From Oscillospiraceae bacterium (GTDB lineage Bacteria; Bacillota; Clostridia; Oscillospirales; Acutalibacteraceae), in NCBI GenBank assembly GCA_015066105.1, contig SVOY01000009.1:1-64000 (forward strand): a DNA stretch of 64,000 nucleotides. The letters are read 5' to 3'. Positions 16,761 through 25,345 of the stretch are shown piece by piece (the stretch's first letter is position 1; each line of letters opens with the position of its first letter). The position numbers and the translations under genes are program-made. Below the pieces are notes generated by a model. The model was not told where the DNA came from. It did not search any database and saw only the letters and a program-made list of their open reading frames with translations.

Positions 16761-17912
16761 ATGCCTTATTTCAGAAGTGCGGTTGAGGTTGACCTTGACA
16801 CAATAAGGGAAAACTTTGCGGCTGTAAAGAAAAAAGCAGGCGAGGAAACGAAGATACTTGCCGTTATAAAGGCCGATGCCTACGGGCACGGAGCCATTGA
16901 GACCGCGCGTGAGCTTAAGGCAGAGTGCGACTTCTTCGGTGTTGCCGATATTGATGAGGCAATGCAGCTTCGGATAGCAGGCTTTGATACACCTATTCTC
17001 ATTCTGGGCAGAACAGACCCTTATTACAGTGATGCCGTAATAAAAATGGATATACGGACAACGGTCTCTTGTATGAGTGATGCTCTTGCCCTTTCAGAGG
17101 AGGGCAGAAGGCAGAACAAAAAGGCAAAAATTCATATTGCCGTTGATACGGGTATGAGCCGTATCGGCTTTCAGGCTGATGAGATAAACGAGATAATAGA
17201 AATTTCAAAGCTTCCCTTTGTTGAAATTGAGGGCATATTCTCTCATTTTGCAACGGCGGATGAGCCTGACCTTTCAAGGGCAGGCAAGCAAAAGGAGCTT
17301 TTTGATAAAATACTTTCTGAAATTGCACAAAGGGGACTCAGTATTCCCTTCAGGCATATGAGCAACTCTGCCGGTATAATCAACTTTGAAGAAAAGTATG
17401 ATATGGTAAGAGCGGGCATTGTGCTTTACGGACTTTATCCGAGCCACGATATTGACAAAAGCTTGCTTGGCGTTAAGCCGGCAATGCGCTGGGTTGCAAA
17501 AATCAGCCACATTAAAACTCTTCCCGCCGGCAGAGAGATAAGCTACGGCGGAACCTATGTGACAGAAAAGGACACCGTTGTTGCAACCGTTCCCGTAGGT
17601 TATGCCGACGGCTATCCGAGATGCCTTTCCGGTGTCGGCCAGGTGCTTGTCGGTGGTAAAAGAGTGCCTATTATCGGTAGAATATGCATGGACCAGTTTA
17701 TGATAGATGTTACGGAGGTTCCGGGACTTACTCTCGGCAGCGAGGTTACTCTTGTGGGCCGTGACGGCGATGAATGTCTTACAATGGAAGAGGTATCGGA
17801 GAAGGCATATTCTTTCAACTATGAGCTTCCCTGCAGAATTTCAAGGCGTGTGCCGAGAATATATTATAAAGGCGGCAAAGAGGTTGTAAGTCTTCATTAT
17901 CTTATTGATTAA
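16761..17912 (+). CDS. alr: Alanine racemase
   Basis: 383 residues of the fold-III PLP alanine racemase, which interconverts L- and D-alanine for cell-wall synthesis. The PLP lysine is K37 in AVIKADAYGHG, and the second catalytic tyrosine lies in REISYGGTY. The TIM-barrel end block VATVPVGYADGYPR and RICMDQFMIDVT are diagnostic. AAAGGAG precedes the ATG. It is the last gene of the sulfatase-anSME-aminotransferase-alr run. Confidence 0.95.
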   Translation: MPYFRSAVEVDLDTIRENFAAVKKKAGEETKILAVIKADAYGHGAIETARELKAECDFFGVADIDEAMQLRIAGFDTPILILGRTDPYYSDAVIKMDIRTTVSCMSDALALSEEGRRQNKKAKIHIAVDTGMSRIGFQADEINEIIEISKLPFVEIEGIFSHFATADEPDLSRAGKQKELFDKILSEIAQRGLSIPFRHMSNSAGIINFEEKYDMVRAGIVLYGLYPSHDIDKSLLGVKPAMRWVAKISHIKTLPAGREISYGGTYVTEKDTVVATVPVGYADGYPRCLSGVGQVLVGGKRVPIIGRICMDQFMIDVTEVPGLTLGSEVTLVGRDGDECLTMEEVSEKAYSFNYELPCRISRRVPRIYYKGGKEVVSLHYLID

Positions 17913-17992
17913 AGAACAGTTTGTTTTAATGTGAATTTAATCTGAGTGTTTATAATGAAAGCATGGGAAAACACAACAAAAGAGGTGACGTA

Positions 17993-18739
17993 ATGGAAAA
18001 ACGAAAATTTGATATAAGCTCTGCGGGACTTCATATTTTTGCTATGATTTTTATGCTTATGGATCACATGTGGGCAACGGTGTTTACAAATGCCGGGTGG
18101 CTTACCGCTGTGGGCAGACTCGCATATCCCATTTTTGCATTTATGATTGTTGAGGGTTATACTCACACAAGGAATCTAAAAAAATATGTTCTCAGGCTTC
18201 TTTTGTTTGCACTTATAAGTGAAATACCCTTTAACCTTATGACGGGTAACAGTGTGATTTACTATGTGCATCAGAATGTGCTTTTCACTTTCCTTATCGG
18301 CATAGGGCTTATACATATAAATGAGCTCGCAAGAAAAAAGGAAAAGCTATGGCTTACAGCTTTTACAATGGCGGCAACAACGGCCTTGGGCTTTGTACTG
18401 GGCTTTGTCACCTTCGTTGACTACAATGCGGCAGGCGTCCTTACCGTGCTTCTGTTCTATTTTTTTCGCGGCAGAAAATGGTGGTGCTACCTCGGTCAGC
18501 TTGCAGGACTTTATTACATTAATGTTGAGCTTCTTAAAGGACTTTTTTTTGAGGTTGAGCTTTTCGGCCATAGTTTTGAAATTGTTCAGCAGGGACTCGC
18601 AATGCTTTCACTCGCCTTTATCTGGCTTTACAGGGGCAGACAGGGCAAAAAGAGCAAGGCTTTCCAATATTTCTGCTACGCATTTTATCCTGCACACATG
18701 CTGATACTGTGGTTGGTGTCGGTGCTTATCAACAGATAA
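17993..18739 (+). CDS. TraX-family membrane protein
   Basis: 248 residues with about eight membrane helices. The family hallmarks are MLMDHMWAT, GRLAYPIFAFMIVEGYTHT and FALISEIPFNL. TraX was first seen as an F-pilin acetyltransferase, but chromosomal homologues in Firmicutes are stand-alone membrane acyltransferase-like proteins of unknown target. The start was placed at 17993, behind AGAGGTGA; a 10-residue longer reading from 17963 has no ribosome site. Confidence 0.85.
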   Translation: MEKRKFDISSAGLHIFAMIFMLMDHMWATVFTNAGWLTAVGRLAYPIFAFMIVEGYTHTRNLKKYVLRLLLFALISEIPFNLMTGNSVIYYVHQNVLFTFLIGIGLIHINELARKKEKLWLTAFTMAATTALGFVLGFVTFVDYNAAGVLTVLLFYFFRGRKWWCYLGQLAGLYYINVELLKGLFFEVELFGHSFEIVQQGLAMLSLAFIWLYRGRQGKKSKAFQYFCYAFYPAHMLILWLVSVLINR

Positions 18740-18744
18740 AAAAT

Positions 18745-18771
18745 ACGCCGTCAGGTTTTTCCTGACGGCGT
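18745..18771. terminator. Strong bidirectional terminator
   Basis: An 11-bp perfect stem ACGCCGTCAGG/CCTGACGGCGT with a TTTTT loop lies between the convergent TraX-like gene and the gene at 18787. Flanking A- and T-rich tails suit both directions. Confidence 0.85.
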
Positions 18772-18786
18772 TACTGTTTTGTGAGT

Positions 18787-19194
18787 TTACATTTCGGGAT
18801 ATTGTGAAGGTGCAACACCGACATTCATATTGACTGCGGTGAAAATCTTATCGGGCAGGCTCAGCTGATTCACGGCACCAACAATACCTGTGATAACGGG
18901 GATGAAGCAGACAAACCAGCCGACTGCAACGGCGATGATTTTGTTTGTCCATTCACTGTCAACATTAACGGTAAGCTGACCGTTAATTGCACCGAAGTTA
19001 ACGCGACATTCAAGACCCATGCCGAGAGCGTTGACAAAGCCGTCACGGTCCTTTTTTACCGTAAGAACACCCGACTGAGGTGAAATCATCTGAACAGCGG
19101 CCTCATAGCCCTGGGTTTCCATTGTGAGTGCAACTGCCTTGATTACCTGAAAAAGGTCGGCGTCGGGACGTAAGGGATAATTTCTTAATGACAT
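18787..19194 (-). CDS. Small membrane-associated protein of unknown function
   Basis: 135 residues. The first ~90 form a mixed alpha/beta region; a hydrophobic helix follows (IIAVAVGWFVCFIPVITGIV) and then a short polar tail. I do not recognise the family. CAAGGAGG lies ahead of the ATG. It is followed upstream in the same direction by the DUF2752 gene 19 bases away, so they are likely one transcript. Confidence 0.65.
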   Translation of the reverse strand: MSLRNYPLRPDADLFQVIKAVALTMETQGYEAAVQMISPQSGVLTVKKDRDGFVNALGMGLECRVNFGAINGQLTVNVDSEWTNKIIAVAVGWFVCFIPVITGIVGAVNQLSLPDKIFTAVNMNVGVAPSQYPEM

Positions 19195-19213
19195 TTTTAT
19201 TTCCTCCTTGATT

Positions 19214-19606
19214 TTAAATATAACTTAAAAGTTTATAAATTATTCCGCTTTCAAAGTCGGCATAAACCACTTCAGAGCCACCGTTAAGTCTTATGATATA
19301 TACCATAATAAGTAATATAAGCGCTGAAGTATAAATGAGCCTTAAAGCTTTTTTCGGTATAAGCCTTCTGAAAAAATATATCAGCACCGCGAAAGGCAGA
19401 AGAAACACCAGAGGGTGCATTTCAAAGGCGAGGGCGAAATCAAGCTTAAGCAAAGCAAGCAGTGCCCTTGTCATTCCGCAGCCGGGGCAGGCAATGCCCG
19501 TGAAAAATCTTACGGGGCAGCCGTGGTTAAAATAGAAAACAAGTATACCCGAAAAAAGAAGGATTTTGCCGTAATTGTATCGGATTATTTTAAATAAAGC
19601 TTTCAT
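19214..19606 (-). CDS. DUF2752 membrane protein
   Basis: 130 residues with about three membrane helices. The DUF2752 motif CPGCGMTRALLALL is plain, and a further conserved cysteine lies in HGCPVRF. The family's function is unknown; the paired cysteines suggest metal or redox chemistry in the membrane. It probably shares a transcript with the gene at 18787. Confidence 0.85.
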   Translation of the reverse strand: MKALFKIIRYNYGKILLFSGILVFYFNHGCPVRFFTGIACPGCGMTRALLALLKLDFALAFEMHPLVFLLPFAVLIYFFRRLIPKKALRLIYTSALILLIMVYIIRLNGGSEVVYADFESGIIYKLLSYI

Positions 19607-19658
19607 ACTAAAAGTTTATCATATATATAATTTTTTTGTCAATAGCATAAATAACAGC

Positions 19659-21011
19659 TTATATATCAAGCACTGCGTTGTAATCGTCAATGCCGTAATT
19701 GCCGGCACTGTTTTTGAGTATATCGTAAAGGTCGGCTTTTTTGCCGTCCCAGCCCTTGAGGTCGATTCTCTTAAGTACGGGTCTTACTCTTTTCAGAAAA
19801 GCAAGGAAAACATCGCCCTTAGGTGTGCCCTCGGTGAAGCTCTGATTGCCCTCAAAAATACCACGTACAAGCTCCGTCGCATAGTCAAGAAAACGCATAT
19901 CCTTTATTGTATTGTCACATTTTACAAAAAGGAGCCTTGCGACGGCACCCACCTTAAGTGAGCAGATGAATTTACCCGCCATAGCCAGTGCCTTTACCGT
20001 TGCGGGCTTTTCGGCAATGTGAAGCTTACGCATTGCACGGGTTGTGTCGTCGCGCATATCCGTAATTACATTGACAATCATTCTGTCAAACATATCCTTG
20101 AGATATTTCTTGCAGTCGTCGGTGTCCCACTCAAAGTCGGGTGTGGGGATGCTCTTTATCTCAGCCCTGCCGTCAGTGATTGTAACGTGGCGGATGAAGG
20201 CAGGGTCGGCAATGATTGCCCCCGTTGTGACATCGTAAAGGCGGTTTCCCTTTTCCGTGTCAACAAAGTTGATGCTCTGATTGTGCATATGGCCGGTGAA
20301 AATGATTTTCACACCCTCGTCTGCCAAAAAGCAGGCAAATTTGTGGGCGTCCTTTATCATCATTGGGGAAATGAGCTGAAAAAGAGGCTGACCGGGTAAA
20401 ATGGGATAATGGCACATGGCAAGCATTGTTTTTCCTTCCTCGCGTGCCTTTTTTGCCTGGCAGCTTATCCACTCATACTGCTCGGGCTTGAAGCAGTATT
20501 TGCCGTTTTCCTTGTAATCGCAGTTGATGCAAAGGAGCCTTACATCATCTGAAAGCTCTGCAACATAGGAAAGGTTGTCTCTGTCTGCGGCAATCGCATC
20601 ACCGAATCCGAAATCGCGGTACATATCAAAAAGCTCACTGCGAAGAGTCCTTTCGGGAGAATATCTGCCCGTTTCTGAAAAGGCAAAGGTTTCCCATTCC
20701 TCGTCCTGAAAATCGTGGTCGGCCGTTACAACAAAAACTCTTTTGCCGCTGTCTCTCAGCTCATAGAGAAGCCTGATAAATTTTTCGTGGCTTTTTGCTT
20801 CTCCGTTGAAGGAAAGGTCGCCGGCAATAAGCACGGTGTCGGCCTCGTCGGCGGCTTTGAGCCAGTCAATAACGCTGGTGCAGATGCTTTCGGTTTCGGC
20901 AAAGCACTTTTGCTCATAGTGCATAAAATCCTCATATTCAGCACCGCTGCAGCCCAATTCGCTTGCGAAATAGTGGGGATCAGATAAAAGATAAAATTTG
21001 GTTTCCTTCAT
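19659..21011 (-). CDS. Metallophosphoesterase
   Basis: A 450-residue calcineurin-type phosphoesterase. The dinuclear metal motifs are FYLLSDPHYF (D-x-H), LIAGDLSFNGE (GD), VTADHDF in place of the usual GNHD, MCHYPIL and FTGHMHNQ. A C-terminal ~170-residue helical domain is not of a known type. It has no signal peptide. A related but longer protein lies at 56057, which has the same opening and the same TATHD/TADHD variation, so they are paralogues. The substrate is unknown. AAGGAG precedes the ATG. Confidence 0.82.
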   Translation of the reverse strand: MKETKFYLLSDPHYFASELGCSGAEYEDFMHYEQKCFAETESICTSVIDWLKAADEADTVLIAGDLSFNGEAKSHEKFIRLLYELRDSGKRVFVVTADHDFQDEEWETFAFSETGRYSPERTLRSELFDMYRDFGFGDAIAADRDNLSYVAELSDDVRLLCINCDYKENGKYCFKPEQYEWISCQAKKAREEGKTMLAMCHYPILPGQPLFQLISPMMIKDAHKFACFLADEGVKIIFTGHMHNQSINFVDTEKGNRLYDVTTGAIIADPAFIRHVTITDGRAEIKSIPTPDFEWDTDDCKKYLKDMFDRMIVNVITDMRDDTTRAMRKLHIAEKPATVKALAMAGKFICSLKVGAVARLLFVKCDNTIKDMRFLDYATELVRGIFEGNQSFTEGTPKGDVFLAFLKRVRPVLKRIDLKGWDGKKADLYDILKNSAGNYGIDDYNAVLDI

Positions 21012-21039
21012 AATCTTCTCCTTAATTTACAAAAATCTA

Positions 21040-21068
21040 TTGATTTTAAATTTTACATATAGTAATAT
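21040..21068 (+). promoter_or_regulatory. Sigma-A promoter of the GH4 gene
   Basis: TTGATT (21040-21045) and TAATAT (21063-21068) are 17 bases apart, 35 bases upstream of the ATG. Confidence 0.6.
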
Positions 21069-21103
21069 TAACAAAAAAGCAGAAGGAAAGCAAGGGAAAA
21101 AAT

Positions 21104-22423
21104 ATGAAAATTACATTTATGGGTGCGGGAAGCACGGTTTTTGCCCGCAATGTTATCGGCGACTGTATGTGTACACCCTCACTTTGCGAAAGTGAGTTTG
21201 CACTTTACGACATTGACGCTGACAGACTCAGGGAGTCGGAAATCATCCTTTCCGCAATCAACAGAAACATCAATGAGGGGAAGGCGAAAATCACAACCTA
21301 CCTGGGTGAGGCTGAAAGAAAGGACGCTCTTCGCGGTGCAAGCTTTGTAATCAACGCAATTCAGGTGGGCGGCTATGAGCCCTGCACCGTTACGGATTTT
21401 GAAATTCCCAAAAAGTACGGTCTTCAGCAGACCATTGCAGATACCCTTGGTATTGGCGGAATTATGCGTGCACTGCGCACAATCCCCGTAATGAAGGCCT
21501 TTGCCGACGATATGCAGGAGGTCTGCCCCGATGCCTGGTTCCTCAACTATACAAACCCCATGGCAATGCTCACGGGCTATATGCAAAGATATACAAAAAT
21601 CAAAACAATCGGTCTTTGCCACAGCGTTCAGGGCTGCAGCCGCCATCTTCTTGACAGCCTCGGCATGGAGGATAAGCTTGAGGGAAGAACGGAGAAAATT
21701 GCAGGCATCAACCATATGGCCTGGCTTCTTGAGATACATGATAAGGACGGCAACGACCTTTATCCCGAAATCAAAAGAAGAGCAAAGGAAAAAAATCAGG
21801 GTGAAAAGCATTGGGATATGGTGCGCTACGATTATATTGACAAGCTCGGCTACTACTGCACGGAAAGCAGTGAGCACAATGCCGAGTACAATCCCTTCTA
21901 CATAAAGTCAAAATATCCCGAAATGATTGATAAATTCAACATTCCACTTGATGAATACCCCAGGCGCTGTGTTGACCAGATTAACGGCTGGGCAAAGCAG
22001 AGAGACGAAATTCTTGCCGACGGCAAAATCACTCACGAAAGAAGTCAGGAATACGCTTCTTATATTATGGAGGCCATTGTTACAAACAAGCCTTACAAAA
22101 TCGGCGGCAATGTGCTTAACGACGGCCTTATCGATAATCTTCCCAAGGAGGCCTGCGTAGAGGTGCCCTGCCTTGTTGACGGCAGCGGTATTACTCCCTG
22201 CAAGGTGGGTCCTCTTCCCTTGCAGCTTGCGGCAATGAATTCAAGCAACATTTATTCTCAGCTTCTTACAATCGAGGCAGCCGTAACGGGCAAAAGGCAG
22301 TATATCTATAATGCGGCAATGATGGACCCCCATACGGGCTCTGAGCTTAATATTGAGGATATTCATAAAATGGTTGACGAGCTTATTGAGGCTCACGGCG
22401 ACTGGATGCCGGATTTTGAGTAG
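21104..22423 (+). CDS. GH4 glycosidase, alpha-galactosidase-like
   Basis: 439 residues of the NAD+ and Mn2+-dependent glycoside hydrolase family 4. The N-terminal NAD-binding motif is TFMGAGSTVFARNVIGD. NYTNPMAMLT, the metal-binding CHSVQG and GINHMAWLLE follow. CHSVQ is the form found in alpha-galactosidases (MelA) and some related GH4 enzymes, whereas maltose-6-phosphate hydrolases have CDIP. It acts on a sugar already in the cytosol. No transporter is adjacent, but GPH symporters occur elsewhere in the window. AGAAGGAA precedes the start. Confidence 0.88.
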   Translation: MKITFMGAGSTVFARNVIGDCMCTPSLCESEFALYDIDADRLRESEIILSAINRNINEGKAKITTYLGEAERKDALRGASFVINAIQVGGYEPCTVTDFEIPKKYGLQQTIADTLGIGGIMRALRTIPVMKAFADDMQEVCPDAWFLNYTNPMAMLTGYMQRYTKIKTIGLCHSVQGCSRHLLDSLGMEDKLEGRTEKIAGINHMAWLLEIHDKDGNDLYPEIKRRAKEKNQGEKHWDMVRYDYIDKLGYYCTESSEHNAEYNPFYIKSKYPEMIDKFNIPLDEYPRRCVDQINGWAKQRDEILADGKITHERSQEYASYIMEAIVTNKPYKIGGNVLNDGLIDNLPKEACVEVPCLVDGSGITPCKVGPLPLQLAAMNSSNIYSQLLTIEAAVTGKRQYIYNAAMMDPHTGSELNIEDIHKMVDELIEAHGDWMPDFE

Positions 22424-22476
22424 TCAGCAGGCCCTTTTTAGTGCGAAGGGACGGGGGAATACCTAATTCGGAAGAC

Positions 22477-22512
22477 GGGGCGGTAAAGTGATTGCCGCCC
22501 CGGAATTTTTTT
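22477..22512 (+). terminator. Terminator of the GH4 gene
   Basis: GGGGCGG (22477-22483) pairs with CCGCCCC (22495-22501), followed by GGAA and seven Ts. Confidence 0.8.
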
Positions 22513-22535
22513 GGTATAAAATGTAAAAAAGTATC

Positions 22536-22572
22536 AAAATCAATACTTTCCGAGCCTTGAAGTATTGATTTT
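22536..22572. terminator. Second hairpin downstream of GH4
   Basis: A 13-bp AT-rich stem AAAATCAATACTT (22536-22548) with AAGTATTGATTTT (22560-22572) and an 11-nt loop. It may be a back-up terminator or part of the leader of the next gene. Confidence 0.6.
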
Positions 22573-22637
22573 AATATTTTTATTTCTGTTTTTTTGTGTT
22601 ATAATTTTTACAATGAAAAAGCAAAGGAGAATTAAAA

Positions 22638-23501
22638 ATGAAACCCTTTTTAGGCATTGATTTAACCGAAAACAAAGATAATGATGTACTCAACGGAAAT
22701 GAATTCATTGTTCAAAAGGTTTCTGAAAGTAATACAGAGGCTTTTGAAAAAGCCGTAGACAGCAACCTGGGCATTGTAAACAAAGCAAAGCTGCCCTTGT
22801 TACTGCGGATAATCAAGGGGATTTGCTGCCTTGCAGGCTTCATACTGGCATCAAGCATTGTTAATGTATGGGACAGCGAAACACCTTTTTCGGCAATTTA
22901 CGAAAGAATTCCCTGGATATTCTGGGTGTGCGGCGTTTGCCTTGCGGTGTGGGGTGCACTGGAGCTTGCGGCAAGAAAAAAAGCAAAACAGATTAATCAA
23001 AGCGATGAGGGTGACCGCGCAAGGTCAGGACTTGACAGCATTATCAAAAACATTTACGCTGAGCTTGGCGTTCCATCCTCGGCACCTGAAACGGATATAC
23101 TGACTTTCAGCTATAAAGTGAAGGACAATGAAGTTCACGCAAAGGCACGTGCACTTGAAAGCACACCCTATAACAACCTGATTTACAGAGTGTTTTCTGA
23201 CGAAGAAAACCTTTACCTTGCAAACTGCGAAGCAAAATACGCCTTTCCCTGTTCTGAAATCAAAGCAATAAAAACCGTTAACAAACGCATCACTATCCCC
23301 GATTGGAACAAGGAAGAAGACCCTAAAAAAGGTAAATTCAAAAAATATAAGCTTACTGTTGATAATCAGAGTTGTGTACATCTGAAGCCCTATCACATTC
23401 TTGAAGCTGAGCGCAACGGTGAAGCTTACGGAATATATTTTCCCTGCTACGAGCTTGAGGCATTTGAAAAAGCAACTGGGTTAAAGGCCGAACTACAGTA
23501 A
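22638..23501 (+). CDS. Membrane protein of unknown function
   Basis: 287 residues. After a ~50-residue polar N terminus there are two hydrophobic helices (LLLRIIKGICCLAGFILASS and WIFWVCGVCLAVWGALELAA) and then a cytosolic domain of ~190 residues rich in Lys and Glu that looks like a PH-like or SHOCT-type regulatory domain, though I cannot name it. AAAGGAG lies ahead of the ATG. TATAAT is visible at 22600-22605. It is a single gene with no informative neighbour. Confidence 0.7.
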   Translation: MKPFLGIDLTENKDNDVLNGNEFIVQKVSESNTEAFEKAVDSNLGIVNKAKLPLLLRIIKGICCLAGFILASSIVNVWDSETPFSAIYERIPWIFWVCGVCLAVWGALELAARKKAKQINQSDEGDRARSGLDSIIKNIYAELGVPSSAPETDILTFSYKVKDNEVHAKARALESTPYNNLIYRVFSDEENLYLANCEAKYAFPCSEIKAIKTVNKRITIPDWNKEEDPKKGKFKKYKLTVDNQSCVHLKPYHILEAERNGEAYGIYFPCYELEAFEKATGLKAELQ

Positions 23502-23692
23502 TAAGCCGAAGACAGTGGACGGTTAGACTCAGGAAGAAAGAGAAGCGGTTTGTTTGACAGATGAGCAGGCAAGAGTTATAATTTAATTGTGTTCAGGTTG
23601 CAATAATGTAGCGGAATTTCAGGCTTTGGATATGGGGTAGGGTATGATTATTATTTCAAACCTATACAGTTATTTGAATAGCAGGTGATTTT

Positions 23693-24178
23693 ATGGATTT
23701 TGATTATTCACAATATTTTGAAGCGTGTTTGCTTAATCCCATTGTGGTGTCTGTATTCTTTTTATCAGCACTTACACCTGTAATAATTCAAAACATAAAG
23801 AATTTTAAGGTATCAGTCAATAAAAAAGAAATTATAAAATTTGTTTTAATGTTAAGTGTATTCATTATGTTTTTCGTAATAAATGCCAGTAGATTGTTGT
23901 TTGGTGGTATTTATTTGATTTTTGAAAGAGTTCCTGATAGCGTGATTTTTGAAGGAGAAATACAGGCAATTGAAGAAGTGGACAATTTTGTGTTTCCTAT
24001 AATTGACTCGGGCAATGCGGTTAGATTTTTAATACAAGGCAAAGAATGCACAGCAATCAGCCGGGGAGATTTTCAAGTCGGTGATCATGTAACAATTAGA
24101 TATTTGCCACGCAGTAAATATGTCCTTTCAATAAAAGAGGCGAACAGTAACACAGAGGACGGTATTATGATTGAATGA
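23693..24178 (+). CDS. Small membrane protein of unknown function
   Basis: 161 residues with two N-terminal membrane helices (about 15-35 and 48-75), then an outer or cytosolic beta-rich domain from residue 85 on, with the pattern ISRGDFQVGDHVTIRYLPRS typical of small OB- or DUF-type beta barrels. Codon use is more AT-rich than that of the neighbouring genes, so it may have been acquired. AGCAGGTGAT lies upstream of the ATG. I do not recognise the family. Confidence 0.7.
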   Translation: MDFDYSQYFEACLLNPIVVSVFFLSALTPVIIQNIKNFKVSVNKKEIIKFVLMLSVFIMFFVINASRLLFGGIYLIFERVPDSVIFEGEIQAIEEVDNFVFPIIDSGNAVRFLIQGKECTAISRGDFQVGDHVTIRYLPRSKYVLSIKEANSNTEDGIMIE

Positions 24179-24238
24179 TTAACGGGCGGTGGTCTCTCTC
24201 CGCCGCCTTGCCTCTTCCCCTCACATCTGAATAGCATT

Positions 24239-24279
24239 AAGCACAGGGTTTGGCTCGTTTGCCGCCCTGTGCTTTTTCA
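24239..24279 (+). terminator. Terminator after the gene at 23693
   Basis: AAGCACAGGG (24239-24248) pairs with CCCTGTGCTT (24265-24274), followed by more Ts. Confidence 0.75.
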
Positions 24280-24311
24280 TATAAAAAGGACCATATCCTT
24301 ACTACTAAAAA

Positions 24312-24332
24312 CGGGCGGCAGATTGCCGCCCG
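24312..24332 (-). terminator. Terminator of the MBL-fold gene
   Basis: CGGGCGGCA and TGCCGCCCG form a 9-bp stem with a GAT loop just after the minus-strand stop codon. On the minus strand TTTTTAGTAG follows. Confidence 0.8.
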
Positions 24333-24334
24333 TG

Positions 24335-25147
24335 CTAAATATTTATCTCCATTCCCGCATAAAGCTCCTGCGCCTTGTCACCCAGATGATTTTTGAGTAT
24401 AGCAAAGGCCTTGTCTCCCGTGCAGTGGCCGGTGTAAATTTGCTCTATGCCTGTTTCTTCAATGCGTTCAGCAAGGCTTTTCACGTCCTCGTCGCTTGAT
24501 TTGTAAAGGTGAAAGCCGCCGATGAGGGCAATGATTTTTTCGTGCGGGAAAGCATCTGATACCTCGGTGATGATATTGTCCGCACCCGTGTGACAGCAGG
24601 AGTTAAGTATAACGAGCCCCCTGTCGGCTTTTATTACAAGGCTCTGCTCATGGTCAAAGCCGTCGTAGCTCCACTTTCTGCCGTTTTTCTGAAAAAGTCC
24701 GTTTTTCTTTCCGTAGCAGGAAAAATCACCGTCACCGTGGGGCAGAAGATAAATGCCCTCGCCAATTTCAGTCAGTCCGTCGGTGTAAATCAGTCTGTCC
24801 CTGTAGGCTTTGGCGTAGCCCTTTTTTATACCGATGTATTTTGAAAAAATCCACCGCCTTCCGTAGCAGTTTTCCCTGCAGTTACTGCTCAGATAAAGGG
24901 GAGCCTTTTTATTTACGGCAAAAAACTCCGCAAAGCCGTTGCTGTGGTCATAGTGGGCGTGGGAGAGAAAGGCGAGGTCAACCCCGCTCAAATCAACGCC
25001 GCATTTTTCAGCATTTTTTGCAAAAAGAGGGGAGGCACCCGTATCAAGAAGAAGCCTTTTGCCGCCGTGCTCAATATAAACCGAAAGTCCCCATTCGCCC
25101 TTTAAGCCGTCCCTTGCCTTGTTGTCGGTAAGAATTTTTATTTTCAT
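24335..25147 (-). CDS. MBL-fold metallo-hydrolase
   Basis: 270 residues of the metallo-beta-lactamase superfamily. The metal site motif LSHAHYDHSNG (HxHxDH) is followed by NSCCHTGADNI and IGGFHLYKSS, then YTGHCTGDKAF. This set is shared with the group annotated as 7,8-dihydropterin-6-methyl-4-(beta-D-ribofuranosyl)aminobenzene 5'-phosphate synthase homologues. The methanopterin reaction itself is not expected in a Clostridium-like cell, so the true substrate is unknown. AGAGGT precedes the ATG, and a promoter lies at 25182-25210. Confidence 0.85.
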   Translation of the reverse strand: MKIKILTDNKARDGLKGEWGLSVYIEHGGKRLLLDTGASPLFAKNAEKCGVDLSGVDLAFLSHAHYDHSNGFAEFFAVNKKAPLYLSSNCRENCYGRRWIFSKYIGIKKGYAKAYRDRLIYTDGLTEIGEGIYLLPHGDGDFSCYGKKNGLFQKNGRKWSYDGFDHEQSLVIKADRGLVILNSCCHTGADNIITEVSDAFPHEKIIALIGGFHLYKSSDEDVKSLAERIEETGIEQIYTGHCTGDKAFAILKNHLGDKAQELYAGMEINI

Positions 25148-25181
25148 TTTGCTTTACCTCTTAAGTTATATTTATGTTTAG

Positions 25182-25210
25182 ATTATATACTTTTTTCACG
25201 CCGTAGTAAA
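25182..25210 (-). promoter_or_regulatory. Sigma-A promoter of the MBL-fold gene
   Basis: On the minus strand TTTACT (25205-25210) and TATAAT (25182-25187) are 17 bases apart, 35 bases from the start codon. Confidence 0.7.
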
Positions 25211-25254
25211 GCATAATTTTTTTATTATTTTATGTAAAAAATTTCTCTTTCCTA

Positions 25255-25283
25255 TTGAGTAAAAGAGATTTTTAATGTATAAT
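25255..25283 (+). promoter_or_regulatory. Sigma-A promoter of the mre cluster
   Basis: TTGAGT (25255-25260) and TATAAT (25278-25283) are 17 bases apart and lead into mreB 63 bases later. Confidence 0.75.
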
Positions 25284-25345
25284 AAATTGATTATTATGTA
25301 TAACTCTGTCCGTTTTCAAAAAAGGACATTGAAAGGAGAAAGATT

